Assembly: GCF_024584705.1 (NCBI RefSeq)
Contig: NZ_CP097384.1
Coordinates: 992,001-1,056,000, forward strand
DNA from: Blastopirellula sp. J2-11
GTDB lineage: Bacteria > Planctomycetota > Planctomycetia > Pirellulales > Pirellulaceae
Length of the DNA stretch: 64,000 nt
Direction of reading: 5' to 3'
Shown here one piece after another: positions 54,576 to 63,755 of the stretch. The notes below the pieces were generated by a model that was not told the origin of the DNA, did not search any database, and worked only from the letters and a program-made list of their open reading frames with translations. A program made the position numbers and the translations under genes. The first letter of the stretch is position 1. Each line of letters starts with the position of its first letter.

Positions 54576-55289
54576 ATGTGCGATTCGCACCCCACTTCGC
54601 GTCGAGAGTTTGTGCAACGTGTAGGACTCGCGGTCGGCGCGGCTAGCTTGGGTGCGTATTCAACGCTCCAGGCCGCTGAACCGGCTGCTGCGATGGACCC
54701 CAGCGATGTCCTCGCCAAACTGGTTGCCGGCAATGAACGCTTCGCCAACGGTAAGACCAAGGTCACGCCGCGTACGCCGGCCGATTTCATGCGGGATGCA
54801 AAGGGTCAGGCGCCGCCAGCGATCATTCTGGCTTGTGCGGACTCGCGCGTTGCGCCGGAGCTGGTCTTTGATCAGCCGATCGGGGGGCTCTTTGTCTTGC
54901 GAGTTGCTGGCAATATCGTTGGCTCGGGCCCAACGCTGATGGGAAGCATCGAATATGCCGTCGCCGTGCTTGGTTCCAGCCTGATCATGGTTATGGGACA
55001 TAGCAGCTGCGGCGCGTGCGAAGCGGCGATTGAGCATATCGAGAACAACGACTCACTACCGGGTTCGATTGAAGGCCTCGTCGACTACATCCGACCGGTC
55101 GTTCGCCAGGTGAAGGGAAAGCCGGGGGACAAGCTAGTGAATGTCACCAAAGCCAATGCGGTTCGGACTGCTCAGAGCCTGGAAACGAGCGGGCCGATTT
55201 TGCCGGAGCGCGTCAAATCGGGCGCTCTGAAGATCGTGAGCTCGTATTACGAACTCTCCAATGGCCAAGTCGAGTTGCTCAACAGCTAG
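54576..55289 (+). CDS. Beta-carbonic anhydrase with Tat leader
   Basis: A 237-aa enzyme interconverting CO2 and bicarbonate. TSRREFVQRVGLAVGAASLG (7-26) is a twin-arginine leader (RRxFV plus hydrophobic stretch), pointing to a periplasmic location. ILACADSRVAPE carries the first zinc Cys and the Asp-Arg dyad; MVMGHSSCGACEAA has the zinc His and Cys. Length after the leader is normal. ATG 54576 has GGAGAG eight bases upstream. Confidence 0.9.
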   Translation: MCDSHPTSRREFVQRVGLAVGAASLGAYSTLQAAEPAAAMDPSDVLAKLVAGNERFANGKTKVTPRTPADFMRDAKGQAPPAIILACADSRVAPELVFDQPIGGLFVLRVAGNIVGSGPTLMGSIEYAVAVLGSSLIMVMGHSSCGACEAAIEHIENNDSLPGSIEGLVDYIRPVVRQVKGKPGDKLVNVTKANAVRTAQSLETSGPILPERVKSGALKIVSSYYELSNGQVELLNS

Positions 55290-55403
55290 AGCTGCTGCGG
55301 CCGAGACAACCCGTAGGCGCCAAGAAACAACCGCGGCGCCGAAGGGCAGTCCGGCGCCTGGTGATACTCTAGTCGTTCCGTATTCGCTTGCTGTTGCGAC
55401 CCA

Positions 55404-55622
55404 TTAGCGGGCGGCAGCACACGAACCAAATTCGAGAATCCGACACTTCAAGCCTTTGCTAGCAAGTTGCTGCAAAGCTTCTTCGGCGTCGACTCGCGTG
55501 TTGTAGACATCGTGGCGGTGCCAGAACATCTCTTTGGTGTCAAAGTATTGAACGCGAAAATGTCGCGGATCCCCCCCAGGCACGCTGACGGCGATCGTCG
55601 ATTCTTGCCAATCCAGGCTCAT
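55404..55622 (-). CDS. Small hypothetical protein
   Basis: A 72-aa soluble protein from ATG 55622 (an ATG-less extension upstream is possible). The C-terminal half, VDAEEALQQLASKGLKCRIL, resembles SPOR-like or other small alpha/beta folds with the pattern AexxLxxLxxxGxxxrI. Function unknown. Followed on the same strand by nothing for some 110 bp. Confidence 0.55.
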   Translation of the reverse strand: MSLDWQESTIAVSVPGGDPRHFRVQYFDTKEMFWHRHDVYNTRVDAEEALQQLASKGLKCRILEFGSCAAAR

Positions 55623-55735
55623 GGTATTTCGCTCCGTTGTCCCCAAACTTACTGCGATGATATTTTCATCGAGTCAGAATGTAGTATCCATTAAGACAAA
55701 ATGGGACAAGAGCGGTATTTCGTAGGTTCGCTGAA

Positions 55736-56062
55736 TTACCAGCCGAGAACCATGTTGGACTCAATCGCTTTGCGGGCTTTGTCCAAATCAACGCCTGTCT
55801 CATTCATATATAAGCGAATAGCGTGGACTTTGTCCCCTTCGGCCTTGGAAAGACAGTCGCGAGCGACCAAACAAGGGTCGACACGTTGGTCGGTCAGGCC
55901 CAGGGCCGCTTTGGAGATCACCCAGCTATTGCGAGGCCGCTTGGTGAGTCGGATCACGTCGTCATTGGGGTAGTTATCGTTGACGACGACCTTGGCCTGC
56001 GTCTCGTCCTCGGCCCAGGTGATTAGGATGTGAGCGTTCGTCTCGATCTCGTACAGCGGCAT
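55736..56062 (-). CDS. Small protein with L7/L12-like C-terminal motif
   Basis: A 108-aa protein from ATG 56062, with AAAGGAGAC upstream. N-terminal half (PLYEIETNAHILITWAEDET) is beta-rich; the C-terminus KVHAIRLYMNETGVDLDKAR followed by KAIES matches the L7/L12 C-terminal helix-turn pattern, as in the protein at 1100-1390. Between them is a helical segment with PCLVARDC. Function unknown. Confidence 0.6.
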   Translation of the reverse strand: MPLYEIETNAHILITWAEDETQAKVVVNDNYPNDDVIRLTKRPRNSWVISKAALGLTDQRVDPCLVARDCLSKAEGDKVHAIRLYMNETGVDLDKARKAIESNMVLGW

Positions 56063-56364
56063 GGCTGTCTCCTTTCCTCGAAAGAGCATTGGGGCCCGAT
56101 AGAGCAGTTGGAAAGTAGGATGGCGCGCCGCGAGAAGAACGGCAAGCCGGGCACTCGCTGCCGTACGCCAGAATCGTTGTGCTGATCTTACGCTTTGACT
56201 CCCATCTCAGCAACGAAAATCAGGCCGGCCGCAGCGTCGTTCCCGGCTGTATTACCGCAAAAAAGGGACTTTGCTGCGGTTTCGCGGGACCGAATCGCAC
56301 CTCTCCCATGGCCAGCGACGATGGCGAATGTTACGGTTGACGAAGCTGCAAAATCGGGAAAGAA

Positions 56365-57252
56365 ATGCCGCCAGCCGCGTCAGACCCCGGCCTCGGCGAA
56401 AAGGATGAGCTGCTTGTGAAATCTCGCTTACCACTGCTGCGATATGTGATCTTGGCCGTTGTCGTTGCGGCGATTCTCTCTCAATTATTTCGGCCGGCGC
56501 TGGTTGCCCAATGGTATTGGGCTTCGGCGCTCGAGCAGTTGGAGGCCGGTGACAACGACGCCGCAGTCCGGCTTGGAGAAACAGCGCTCGATTGGAGCGG
56601 CGATTCTCCCGAGATGCATCTACGCATGGCCGAGCTCCTCTATCGCACCGGGCGAAAGGAGGAAGCGATCGCGTTGGTCGAGAAGTCCGAAGATTTCGCC
56701 GCAGACCAACTGACCTATCTCGAAATGGAAGGCTATCTCCTGTCGCGACTCGGACAGCACGAGAAAGCGTTGGCGCTGGCCGATACGCTGGTCGAGAAAG
56801 CGAATGCCGGCGAGTATCATTTGCATCGCGCTTTGAACGGTCGAGCCTACGCAACCGCGCTGGCCTGGTCCGACGGCGCCAATTTGCCGCAAGAGTCGCT
56901 TGACCGTGCGCTAGACGACATCAACAAAGCGATGAAGATCTATGGAGTCGAAGCTTCGTACCTGGATACGCGCGGCTATGTGAAGCATTTCGCCGGCGAC
57001 AACGAAGGGGCGCTGAATGATCTCAATTCGGCGATTGAGTTATACGAAGCGTCGATTGCCAAAGTCGAACAGGAAAACGACGACTGGGGAACGATGAAAC
57101 AGATGCGGCTGCAGCAGATGCGCGGCGCACTGGGCGTCCTCTATCATCATCGGGGCGAAACGTTGCAAGCGCTGGATCGCGACGACGACGCTTCCCAAGA
57201 CATGCAACAAGCCGAGAAGCTAGGCTACGGTCGACAAGTCGGGCATTGGTAG
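56365..57252 (+). CDS. TPR protein with N-terminal membrane anchor
   Basis: A 295-aa protein. A membrane span at 24-42 (LRYVILAVVVAAILSQLF) is followed by helical tetratricopeptide repeats, e.g. WASALEQLEAGDNDAAVRLG, RMAELLYRTGRKEEAIALVE and LSRLGQHEKALALADTLVE, with the A-G-A spacing of TPRs. A scaffold for protein contact on the outer face or periplasm is likely. ATG 56365 has GGAAAG upstream. No partner is evident among its neighbours. Confidence 0.75.
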   Translation: MPPAASDPGLGEKDELLVKSRLPLLRYVILAVVVAAILSQLFRPALVAQWYWASALEQLEAGDNDAAVRLGETALDWSGDSPEMHLRMAELLYRTGRKEEAIALVEKSEDFAADQLTYLEMEGYLLSRLGQHEKALALADTLVEKANAGEYHLHRALNGRAYATALAWSDGANLPQESLDRALDDINKAMKIYGVEASYLDTRGYVKHFAGDNEGALNDLNSAIELYEASIAKVEQENDDWGTMKQMRLQQMRGALGVLYHHRGETLQALDRDDDASQDMQQAEKLGYGRQVGHW

Positions 57253-57315
57253 CTCGCTGCGCCGCGGATCATCGGGACAACGCTTCCCGCGGAAATTCGT
57301 CGTGTGACGAAATTT

Positions 57316-58326
57316 CTACGCCGGGCTGTGCGAATTGCCTGGCGCCGTGATCGTCTCGTTCACGCCATGCAGATGCTCTAGGTCGCGAACTTCCAAGAGC
57401 AGCGTTTCGGCTTCGTCAATCGAGTCCGCTTCGGCGTCCGGGTCGATCTCCAGACAACTGAGAATGCGGGTCCCGTCGTGGTAAAAGTTGCAGTTGCGGC
57501 CGTTCGCTTTGGCGCGATAGAGCGCGGCGTCGGCACGAGCCAACAAGGTACGCGATTCGTCTTCTCCACGCACTTGTGCGAGTCCTCCGCTGATCGTTAC
57601 GCCTAACTGCGCTTCGGCGCTGGTTCGTAGTCGCTCGGCGAAAATACAGGCGCCGTAAACATCGGTTGACGGCATCAACACGACAAACTCTTCACCGCCG
57701 TAGCGGGTGACGATGTCGGTCTCACGGACGCAGTTGTCGATCAAGTTCGACACTTCCACTAACACGCGGTCGCCGTGCAGATGGCCATGCTGATCGTTGA
57801 CGCGTTTGAAGTGATCGACGTCAAAGATGCAGAGCGTGAACGTGAAATCGTACCGCGACTTCATCCCGATCATATTTTCCAGCGAGTCATCCAGCGCACG
57901 GCGATTGCTCAACCCGGTCAGCGCATCGGTGCGCGACTCGGTGAAGGTCATCAGCAAGTTGGCTTGTTGGCGAATCTCGTCATACGCGTTGGCGATCTGC
58001 GAAGAAAGCCGCATGGTGGGGCTAAGCATCTGCTCCGCTTCTTCACAGAGGTTTTGCCAGGCCTGGGTGTCTTGCGTATCGCTCAGTTCGTTAATGCGTT
58101 CTTTGAAATGCAGAATGCTGTTCTGGTGCGTCGCCAAGTTGCGGCGTACGTCGCGCGAAATGTCTTCGAGTTGACGAATCACCGCTTGGGCTCGTTTTAC
58201 TTCGCGACGCGCGCGACTTTGTTCAGCGACAGCAGCGCTGGCGTTGCGCTTGCCCAAAAAGTAGCCGATCAGCGCAACTAGCGCCAATGCGACCGGAACC
58301 GGGATTCCGAGCATCCAGTTTTCCAT
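57316..58326 (-). CDS. Diguanylate cyclase with I-site
   Basis: A 336-aa GGDEF protein. N-terminal membrane span (VPVALALVALIGYFLGK), then a coiled region (about 40-140), then the cyclase domain: DALTGLSNRRALDD, FDVDHFKRVNDQHGH and RYGGEEFVVLMP, the active GGEEF. RETD five residues before GGEEF is the RxxD inhibitory site that binds c-di-GMP. So it should make c-di-GMP under product control. Possible receivers include the PilZ protein at 7668-8111. A 48-residue protein lies just upstream. Confidence 0.9.
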   Translation of the reverse strand: MENWMLGIPVPVALALVALIGYFLGKRNASAAVAEQSRARREVKRAQAVIRQLEDISRDVRRNLATHQNSILHFKERINELSDTQDTQAWQNLCEEAEQMLSPTMRLSSQIANAYDEIRQQANLLMTFTESRTDALTGLSNRRALDDSLENMIGMKSRYDFTFTLCIFDVDHFKRVNDQHGHLHGDRVLVEVSNLIDNCVRETDIVTRYGGEEFVVLMPSTDVYGACIFAERLRTSAEAQLGVTISGGLAQVRGEDESRTLLARADAALYRAKANGRNCNFYHDGTRILSCLEIDPDAEADSIDEAETLLLEVRDLEHLHGVNETITAPGNSHSPA

Positions 58327-58386
58327 TTCTCGAATCTCCTCTCGAGCTGCACTCTAGGCGATGGGGGGGGCAGTCTGGGGACACGG

Positions 58387-58533
58387 CTAGGCGTTGGTGC
58401 GATTTCCCACGCCCCGCATGCAGATTACTCCGAAAATTACCACGAATATGAAAACGTAGGTCCAGTCATTCGAGTCCATTTGCCCGATGAACTGTTCTAC
58501 GTCTTTGAATGAAGTTAGGAGGTATTCGCGCAT
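58387..58533 (-). CDS. Predicted 48-residue single-pass membrane protein
   Basis: Below the usual size cut-off. ATG 58533 to TAG 58387-58389 reads a polar, amphipathic start (MREYLLTSFKDVEQFIGQMD), then SNDWTYVFIFVVIFGVICMR, one clear membrane span, and GVGNRTNA. The order amphipathic helix, Trp-Tyr boundary, span, positive end is that of a real small membrane protein. It lies 60 bp upstream of the diguanylate cyclase gene in the same direction. No Shine-Dalgarno is evident, which is common in planctomycetes. Confidence 0.55.
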   Translation of the reverse strand: MREYLLTSFKDVEQFIGQMDSNDWTYVFIFVVIFGVICMRGVGNRTNA

Positions 58534-58704
58534 TTCGGAATTGCCGGCAGGATTTACGGAGCCGTTGTCTCTTCAAGGCAACTTTACGTCACAAATCAGG
58601 CGACGCGTAAAATGCAGCCGATCGTTGCAGAATCGTCGGCGGCTTGTATCGGTTGTAAGGATGGCGCCGGTTATCCTGAAGTTCACCGATAGCGCCGGCG
58701 CAAA

Positions 58705-58737
58705 AAACAAAGGCCGCTTTCAAGTGGAAAGCGGCCT
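58705..58737 (-). terminator. Terminator after the chemotaxis receptor gene
   Basis: On the minus strand AGGCCGCTTTCC pairs with GAAAGCGGCCT around a short loop, followed by TTGTTTTTT; about 35 bases after the stop. Confidence 0.85.
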
Positions 58738-58771
58738 AATGGAGAGATAAAGGTCTCGGCGGCGCCGCTGG

Positions 58772-60613
58772 TTAGCAACGGAACTGCCCCACCATTTTCT
58801 GAATCTTGTCGGCGACGCGCGTCAACTCGAGACTGACATTTCGCGTTTGCGCCGAGTCGTCGGCGGCGTCGTCGGCTGACTTCTTCACGCCGACGATGTT
58901 GCGGCTGACTTCGGTGCTGGCCTGCGTCGACTGCTCCAGGCTGACCGTTACGCCGCGGACATTGGTTGACGCATTCGACAGGTTGCGCGAAATCTCTTTC
59001 GTCGCGATGCTTTGCTCTTCGACCGCTGCGGCGATCGAGCGAGAGACGGAATCGACGTTTTGGATGACGCCCAGCACGCGGCCGATCGAGTCGACGGCGT
59101 TTTGCGACGAATCTTGAATTCGCGAGATCCGTTGGCGAATGTCTTCGGTCGCCGTCGCCGTCTGGCGCGCCAGGTCTTTCACTTCGGTCGCGACCACGGC
59201 GAACCCCTTTCCGGCGTCGCCGGCGCGAGCCGCCTCGATCGTCGCGTTGAGGGCTAACAAGTTGGTCTGCTCGGCGATTTCCTGGATGACTTCGGTTACT
59301 TTGCCGATTTCGATGGCAGCTTGACCGAGCGCCGAAACGGTCGTGTTGCTCGCTTCGACCAGTTGCGAAGCTTCCCGCGACGTGTTGGTCGCGTTCTCCG
59401 CATTGCGGGCAATTTCGACAATACTGGAGGTCATCTCTTCGACCGCGGCGGCGACCGACTCGATGGTGCGATTCATCTCGCTGGTGGTCGTGGAAATCGA
59501 TTCCATGTTGACCGACATTTCTTCCGCTGCCGCCGCCACGCTGGTCGATTGACGTTGCGTGTTCTCGGCGCCTTCGGTCATGCGGCCTGACGTCGTTTGC
59601 AGCATCTGGGATGAATTGGAGAGCGTATGCGTGTCTCCCATCAGTTCGCGAACAATTTCTTGAATCTTGCTGACAAACAGGTTGAACGAACCGGCCAGAC
59701 GTCCCAATTCGTCATGTTTGTTTTCCGGCAATCGCTGGGTCAGATCACCATCGCCTTGAGCGATTTCGTCCAGCATTTTGGTGGTCGCGATCAGCGGATT
59801 CAGGATCGAGCGAGCGATCAACCAACCGCAAACCAGCATGGCGACGATCGAAATGACGCCGAGCGTACAGAGCACCCAGATATTTTGAGCCGCTTCGGCG
59901 CGAATCTCCACGGCAGTCGCCAAAACGTTGTCTCGGGCGTCGTTTGCTTGGGCTCGTTTGAGGGCGATTCGCTCTTGTTTCGCTTCCAATTTGGCCCGCG
60001 TACGAGCAAGCGAAGCTTCCTGGGCTTCGGTCACGGCGTCTAGTCGGCCGCGGAAATCGCTGAAGGACGCCAAGCCGTAGCCATAGTCGCTGGCCTCGCG
60101 GACTTCGGCCTTCTGGTCTTCCTTTTCGGCGTCGGTAAATATCTTACGCGACGCTTCGGTCCAGAGCTTGAATTTGGCCATCAGCCCGTCGTAGACGACG
60201 CGGACTTCGGGGTCATTCATCCCTTCGGCGGCCAGACGGAGACGTTGGTCGGCTTGCTCGATGTTTTCTTCCTGCGTCGCTTTCGCTGTGGCGAATTGCT
60301 CTTCGTTGGAAGCGGCCAGGGCCATTTTCTCGGCAATAATCGCTTGATGAACGTCGCGATCGGCTTGCAGCATCAGTTCGATGCTTTCCTGCATTTGACG
60401 AAGTTCCGGCAGGTCTTTATTGATGACCGGCAGCATTTCATCTTCGATCAGCGGCGCAATCTCGTTGTCAATCAAGTGAACGAATTTCTCGTCAACAACG
60501 CGATCGAGTTGTCCCAGCAGATAGCTGGAAGTGCGCCATCCAAGGCCGGCGATAAACGCCAACGCCAAACAGCTGAGCGTTACTTGTACGATGATTTTTC
60601 GTTTGATGCTCAT
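58772..60613 (-). CDS. Methyl-accepting chemotaxis protein
   Basis: A 613-aa transmembrane receptor. First span at 8-25 ([16 protein letters not shown]), a helical four-helix-bundle-like periplasmic domain (30-235), second span near 243-263 ([21 protein letters not shown]), a HAMP linker ([21 protein letters not shown]) and a cytoplasmic signalling domain with the hairpin tip [21 protein letters not shown]. It signals to CheA/CheW; no che genes lie in the window. The ligand is unknown. Confidence 0.92.
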   Translation of the reverse strand: MSIKRKIIVQVTLSCLALAFIAGLGWRTSSYLLGQLDRVVDEKFVHLIDNEIAPLIEDEMLPVINKDLPELRQMQESIELMLQADRDVHQAIIAEKMALAASNEEQFATAKATQEENIEQADQRLRLAAEGMNDPEVRVVYDGLMAKFKLWTEASRKIFTDAEKEDQKAEVREASDYGYGLASFSDFRGRLDAVTEAQEASLARTRAKLEAKQERIALKRAQANDARDNVLATAVEIRAEAAQNIWVLCTLGVISIVAMLVCGWLIARSILNPLIATTKMLDEIAQGDGDLTQRLPENKHDELGRLAGSFNLFVSKIQEIVRELMGDTHTLSNSSQMLQTTSGRMTEGAENTQRQSTSVAAAAEEMSVNMESISTTTSEMNRTIESVAAAVEEMTSSIVEIARNAENATNTSREASQLVEASNTTVSALGQAAIEIGKVTEVIQEIAEQTNLLALNATIEAARAGDAGKGFAVVATEVKDLARQTATATEDIRQRISRIQDSSQNAVDSIGRVLGVIQNVDSVSRSIAAAVEEQSIATKEISRNLSNASTNVRGVTVSLEQSTQASTEVSRNIVGVKKSADDAADDSAQTRNVSLELTRVADKIQKMVGQFRC

Positions 60614-60987
60614 GAATCTTAGATCCCGGCTTAGAAAATAGTCTTTTCGATCTCTTGTTGTGGGGGGAGATGTGCAAACATAGGTTGATGTAATCGTGTA
60701 TTAGGCAACTTGCGCTGACTATGCGGAACACCGTTAGACAGGGAGCAAGGGAAGTGTCGATTTTGACGGCAGTTTTTGAGGGAAAGCCTGTTAGGTAAAA
60801 CCGCAGCCTGTAACTTGTTTATTGACGCCCAATCAACCCTGCTTGGATGTAAGCCGACCGACGCCGCTGCAGGTACGATGAAGCGTTGTAGAGAATGGAA
60901 ATCGCGTCACGTTCACCTCTCTGCCGGCGACCATTGAAGTCATTCGCATGTCGACAGTTCGTTAGGAATCGGATCACGATCCCGCTT
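60614..60987. other. 374-base divergent intergenic region
   Basis: Between the chemotaxis receptor and the dihydroorotate dehydrogenase genes; should carry both promoters. No gene or structured RNA seen. Confidence 0.45.
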
Positions 60988-62106
60988 ATGAATTTGTATC
61001 TTTCGATCCTTCGACCACTCCTGTTTCACTTGGATGCGGAGACGGCCCATCATGCGACGATTGCCGCTTGTCGGATCGCTGGCGCTATGCCGATGTCGCG
61101 GCGACTGATGCGTGCCTATTATGACTTCGCCGCTCCGCCTCTGGAAACGAATGTGGCGGGGCTTTCTTTTCTCAATCCCGTCGGACTCGCCGCCGGTTGG
61201 GACAAGAACGGACATGCTCTACGGCTACTGGATAGTTGGGGATTCGGTTTCGCCGAGATTGGATCGATATCGGCCGCTGCGTCGCCGGGAAATCGGCGAC
61301 CGCGACTCTTTCGCTTGCCGCAGGATCGCGCCATCGTGGTGAACTATGGATTGCCTAACGACGGGGCTGAAGTGATCGCTCAGCGATTGGCGAAACATCG
61401 CATCCAATGTCCCTTGGGCGTCAACCTGGTGAAGACCAACCAGGGCCCCGACGCCGCCGCAAGTTCGGCCGAGGAAATCGTTGGCGACTATGTCAGCAGC
61501 GCTCGGGCCGTCCATCGGCAGGCCAGCTATTTGACGCTCAATCTCAGTTGTCCAAACGCTGTCGGCGGTAAAGATTTCTTTGCTCAACCCGGCGCTATTC
61601 GGCAGTTGCTGACGGCGCTGCAGCCGTTAGAGATCGCCTGTCCTCTCTTCTTGAAAGTGGCGCCCAATCCCGATCCGGCCGAGATTGAGCGTCTACTCGA
61701 AGAATGCGAACCGTTCGCCGCGGTTCGCGGATTTCTGTTCAATTTGCCGGTCGGTAAAGCGGCGTCACTGGCGCTGACGACGCCGCGCCAAGTTTGGGAA
61801 AAGATGCCAGGCGCCCTCGCTGGCCAGCCGGTCACGGCGATCAGCAATCAATGTATCGCAGAAATGTATCAACGCATGCCGCGCGATCGGTATGTCATCG
61901 TCGGGGGAGGGGGCGTCTTCTCGGCGGCGGACGCCTACGAAAAGATTGGACTCGGCGCATCGTTAATTCAGATCTACACGGCGTTGGTTTACGAAGGACC
62001 AGGCATTGTCAGCCGAATCAATCGCGGGCTATTGCAATTGCTGGCCGCCGATGGCTTTTCTCACATTGGCCAAGCGGTTGGAAGCGGCTGTCGTGCGGCT
62101 CTATAA
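60988..62106 (+). CDS. Dihydroorotate dehydrogenase, class 2-like, divergent
   Basis: A 372-aa flavoprotein in the PyrD family. The N-terminus (LSILRPLLFHLDAETAHHAT) is the membrane-associating helix of quinone-dependent class 2 enzymes, followed by LNPVGLAAGWDKNGHAL and SPGNRRPRLFRLPQD. But the active-site strand reads LNLSCPNAVGG: Cys188 stands where class 2 enzymes have the catalytic Ser (SSPN), as in class 1. The later TNTT-type motif is replaced by FLFNLPVGKAA. So it may be a paralogue with altered chemistry. ATG 60988; upstream frame is not conserved. Confidence 0.75.
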   Translation: MNLYLSILRPLLFHLDAETAHHATIAACRIAGAMPMSRRLMRAYYDFAAPPLETNVAGLSFLNPVGLAAGWDKNGHALRLLDSWGFGFAEIGSISAAASPGNRRPRLFRLPQDRAIVVNYGLPNDGAEVIAQRLAKHRIQCPLGVNLVKTNQGPDAAASSAEEIVGDYVSSARAVHRQASYLTLNLSCPNAVGGKDFFAQPGAIRQLLTALQPLEIACPLFLKVAPNPDPAEIERLLEECEPFAAVRGFLFNLPVGKAASLALTTPRQVWEKMPGALAGQPVTAISNQCIAEMYQRMPRDRYVIVGGGGVFSAADAYEKIGLGASLIQIYTALVYEGPGIVSRINRGLLQLLAADGFSHIGQAVGSGCRAAL

Positions 62107-62139
62107 TGAACGGCTCCATTCCTCGTGCTGAGACGGAAG

Positions 62140-63042
62140 ATGAAAAAACGATTGCTCGCCCTGATATTCGTCGGATTGATTGCAACGTCGCTCTTGGCGT
62201 CGGAACCGACGCAAGTGTTGATTGTGGTCGGTCCCAGTTCGCATCCTCCTGGATCGCATGAAGTCGCCGCTGGCGGCCGATTGTTGAAGTATTGCGTCGA
62301 GCAGAGCGGCGTTGGCGATATTCAAGCGGATATTGTTTACGAATGGCCTCAAGAGGAAGCATTGCTCGATCGAGCCAGTACGGTCGTCTTTTTGGGAGAT
62401 ACGTTTCCTCCGCAGCGGATGCCTGAGACGAAGAAAATCTTGACGCAGCTTGATGCGATGATGCAGCGCGGCTGCGGCATCGTCTGCATTCATTACGCGA
62501 CGGGACTATGGGGCGAAGATGTAACGGCCGACGGCGATCACCCGTTGCTCGGTTGGCTAGGGGGATACTTCGCCAACGGCACTTGTCCGCATCACCAGGG
62601 GATCGCCAAAATTTTTCCGCAAGCGACGATCACGCCAGCCGCCGGCCAGCATCCGATTTTGCACGGTTGGAAGTCGTTCACGTTGCACGATGAACCGTAC
62701 ATCCTTAATTACTTTGGCGGTCCTCAGAATCGCCCGGCCGACAATGTCACGCCGATCGCGATATCAAAATTACCGCCGGAGAATCCGCACAACGAGATTG
62801 TCGCGTGGGCCGTTCAGCGCAAGGATAGCGGTCGCGGTTTTGCGATCGTCATGCCCCACTTCTACAAAAACTGGACCAACGATGACCTGCGCTGCTGCGT
62901 CTTGAACGGCATTGTGTGGACAGCGAAAGAAACCGTGCCGAACGACGGCGTGCAGGTGAAACTGCCGGAACTGACGCAGTTTGAGCCGGCCGCGGTCGAG
63001 TATGCGCCGCGCGCCAAACGACAACCGGCTGGCGCCAAGTAA
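62140..63042 (+). CDS. Exported ThuA-like protein
   Basis: A 300-aa protein with a signal peptide (LLALIFVGLIATSLLAS). VLIVVGPSSHPPGSHEVAAG, VVFLGDTFPPQRM, GCGIVCIHYATGLWG and a final FAIVMPHFYKNW match the ThuA-like glutamine-amidotransferase-type fold, common in planctomycete secretomes and often linked to sugar use. The Cys-His pair in GIVCIHYA is intact, though no catalytic role is known. ATG 62140 lies 33 bp after pyrD on the same strand. Confidence 0.75.
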   Translation: MKKRLLALIFVGLIATSLLASEPTQVLIVVGPSSHPPGSHEVAAGGRLLKYCVEQSGVGDIQADIVYEWPQEEALLDRASTVVFLGDTFPPQRMPETKKILTQLDAMMQRGCGIVCIHYATGLWGEDVTADGDHPLLGWLGGYFANGTCPHHQGIAKIFPQATITPAAGQHPILHGWKSFTLHDEPYILNYFGGPQNRPADNVTPIAISKLPPENPHNEIVAWAVQRKDSGRGFAIVMPHFYKNWTNDDLRCCVLNGIVWTAKETVPNDGVQVKLPELTQFEPAAVEYAPRAKRQPAGAK

Positions 63043-63054
63043 CCTGCGACGGCT

Positions 63055-63489
63055 TTAACGCTTCCACGCCAACAGCACGACTCCGGCGCCCACGAGCGCA
63101 ATGCCCAACCATTCCCGCGGCACAGGGCGTTCGCCCAGAAAGAGAAACGCGAACACGGCGACCAGCACCAGGCTGAACTTGTCGACCGGCGCAACCTTGG
63201 ACGCTTCCCCCACTTTCAACGCGCGGAAGTAACAAACCCACGAAGCGCCAGTCGCCAGGCCCGAAGCGACCAGAAACACGAGCGTCTTAAACGAGAGTTG
63301 CCGCGGATCACTAATCGCTCCGGTCGCCCAGACGAACCCGGCCAGCACGATCAAGATCACGACAGTGCGGATCAGCGTGGCGAAGTCCGAGTTGACGCCT
63401 TCCAGGCCGATCTTGGCGAAGATCGCGGTCAGCGCGGCGAAGCCGGCGGAGAGTAACGCCCAGGCGAACCAGTTGCTGGTGATGTCCAT
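63055..63489 (-). CDS. EamA-family half transporter
   Basis: A 144-aa membrane protein with about five spans (WFAWALLSAGFAALTAIFAK, VVILIVLAGFVWATG, TLVFLVASGLATGASWVCYF, LVLVAVFAFLFLGE, WLGIALVGAGVVLLAW). RALKVGEASKVAPVDKFS and LFLGERPVPREW are typical EamA/DMT motifs. It is half the usual length, as in single-domain family members that act as dimers. ATG 63489 with AAGG upstream; ATG 63507 is the alternative. Substrate unknown. Its stop faces the ThuA-like gene. Confidence 0.82.
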   Translation of the reverse strand: MDITSNWFAWALLSAGFAALTAIFAKIGLEGVNSDFATLIRTVVILIVLAGFVWATGAISDPRQLSFKTLVFLVASGLATGASWVCYFRALKVGEASKVAPVDKFSLVLVAVFAFLFLGERPVPREWLGIALVGAGVVLLAWKR

Positions 63490-63755
63490 GAAACGCCTTA
63501 CTTGCATTGGTGAAGGGATCTACCGACCGGGCCAGCGACAAAATGGCCCTGGCCTGCGGTTCTACCTATTCTAGCGTTCCGCCACACGACAATTTTTGGC
63601 CGCAGCGTCGTTTTCTGGGCGACGCCGGGGTGACTGTCCACGAGAAACGCTTTACGGTAGAAGGAGAGGAGTAGCGCCGGATGCTTCCACCATTATTGGG
63701 GATCTGAACCAAACGTCCTGACGCACTGTCTCCTTCAGCGTTCCCCGGCATCCAA

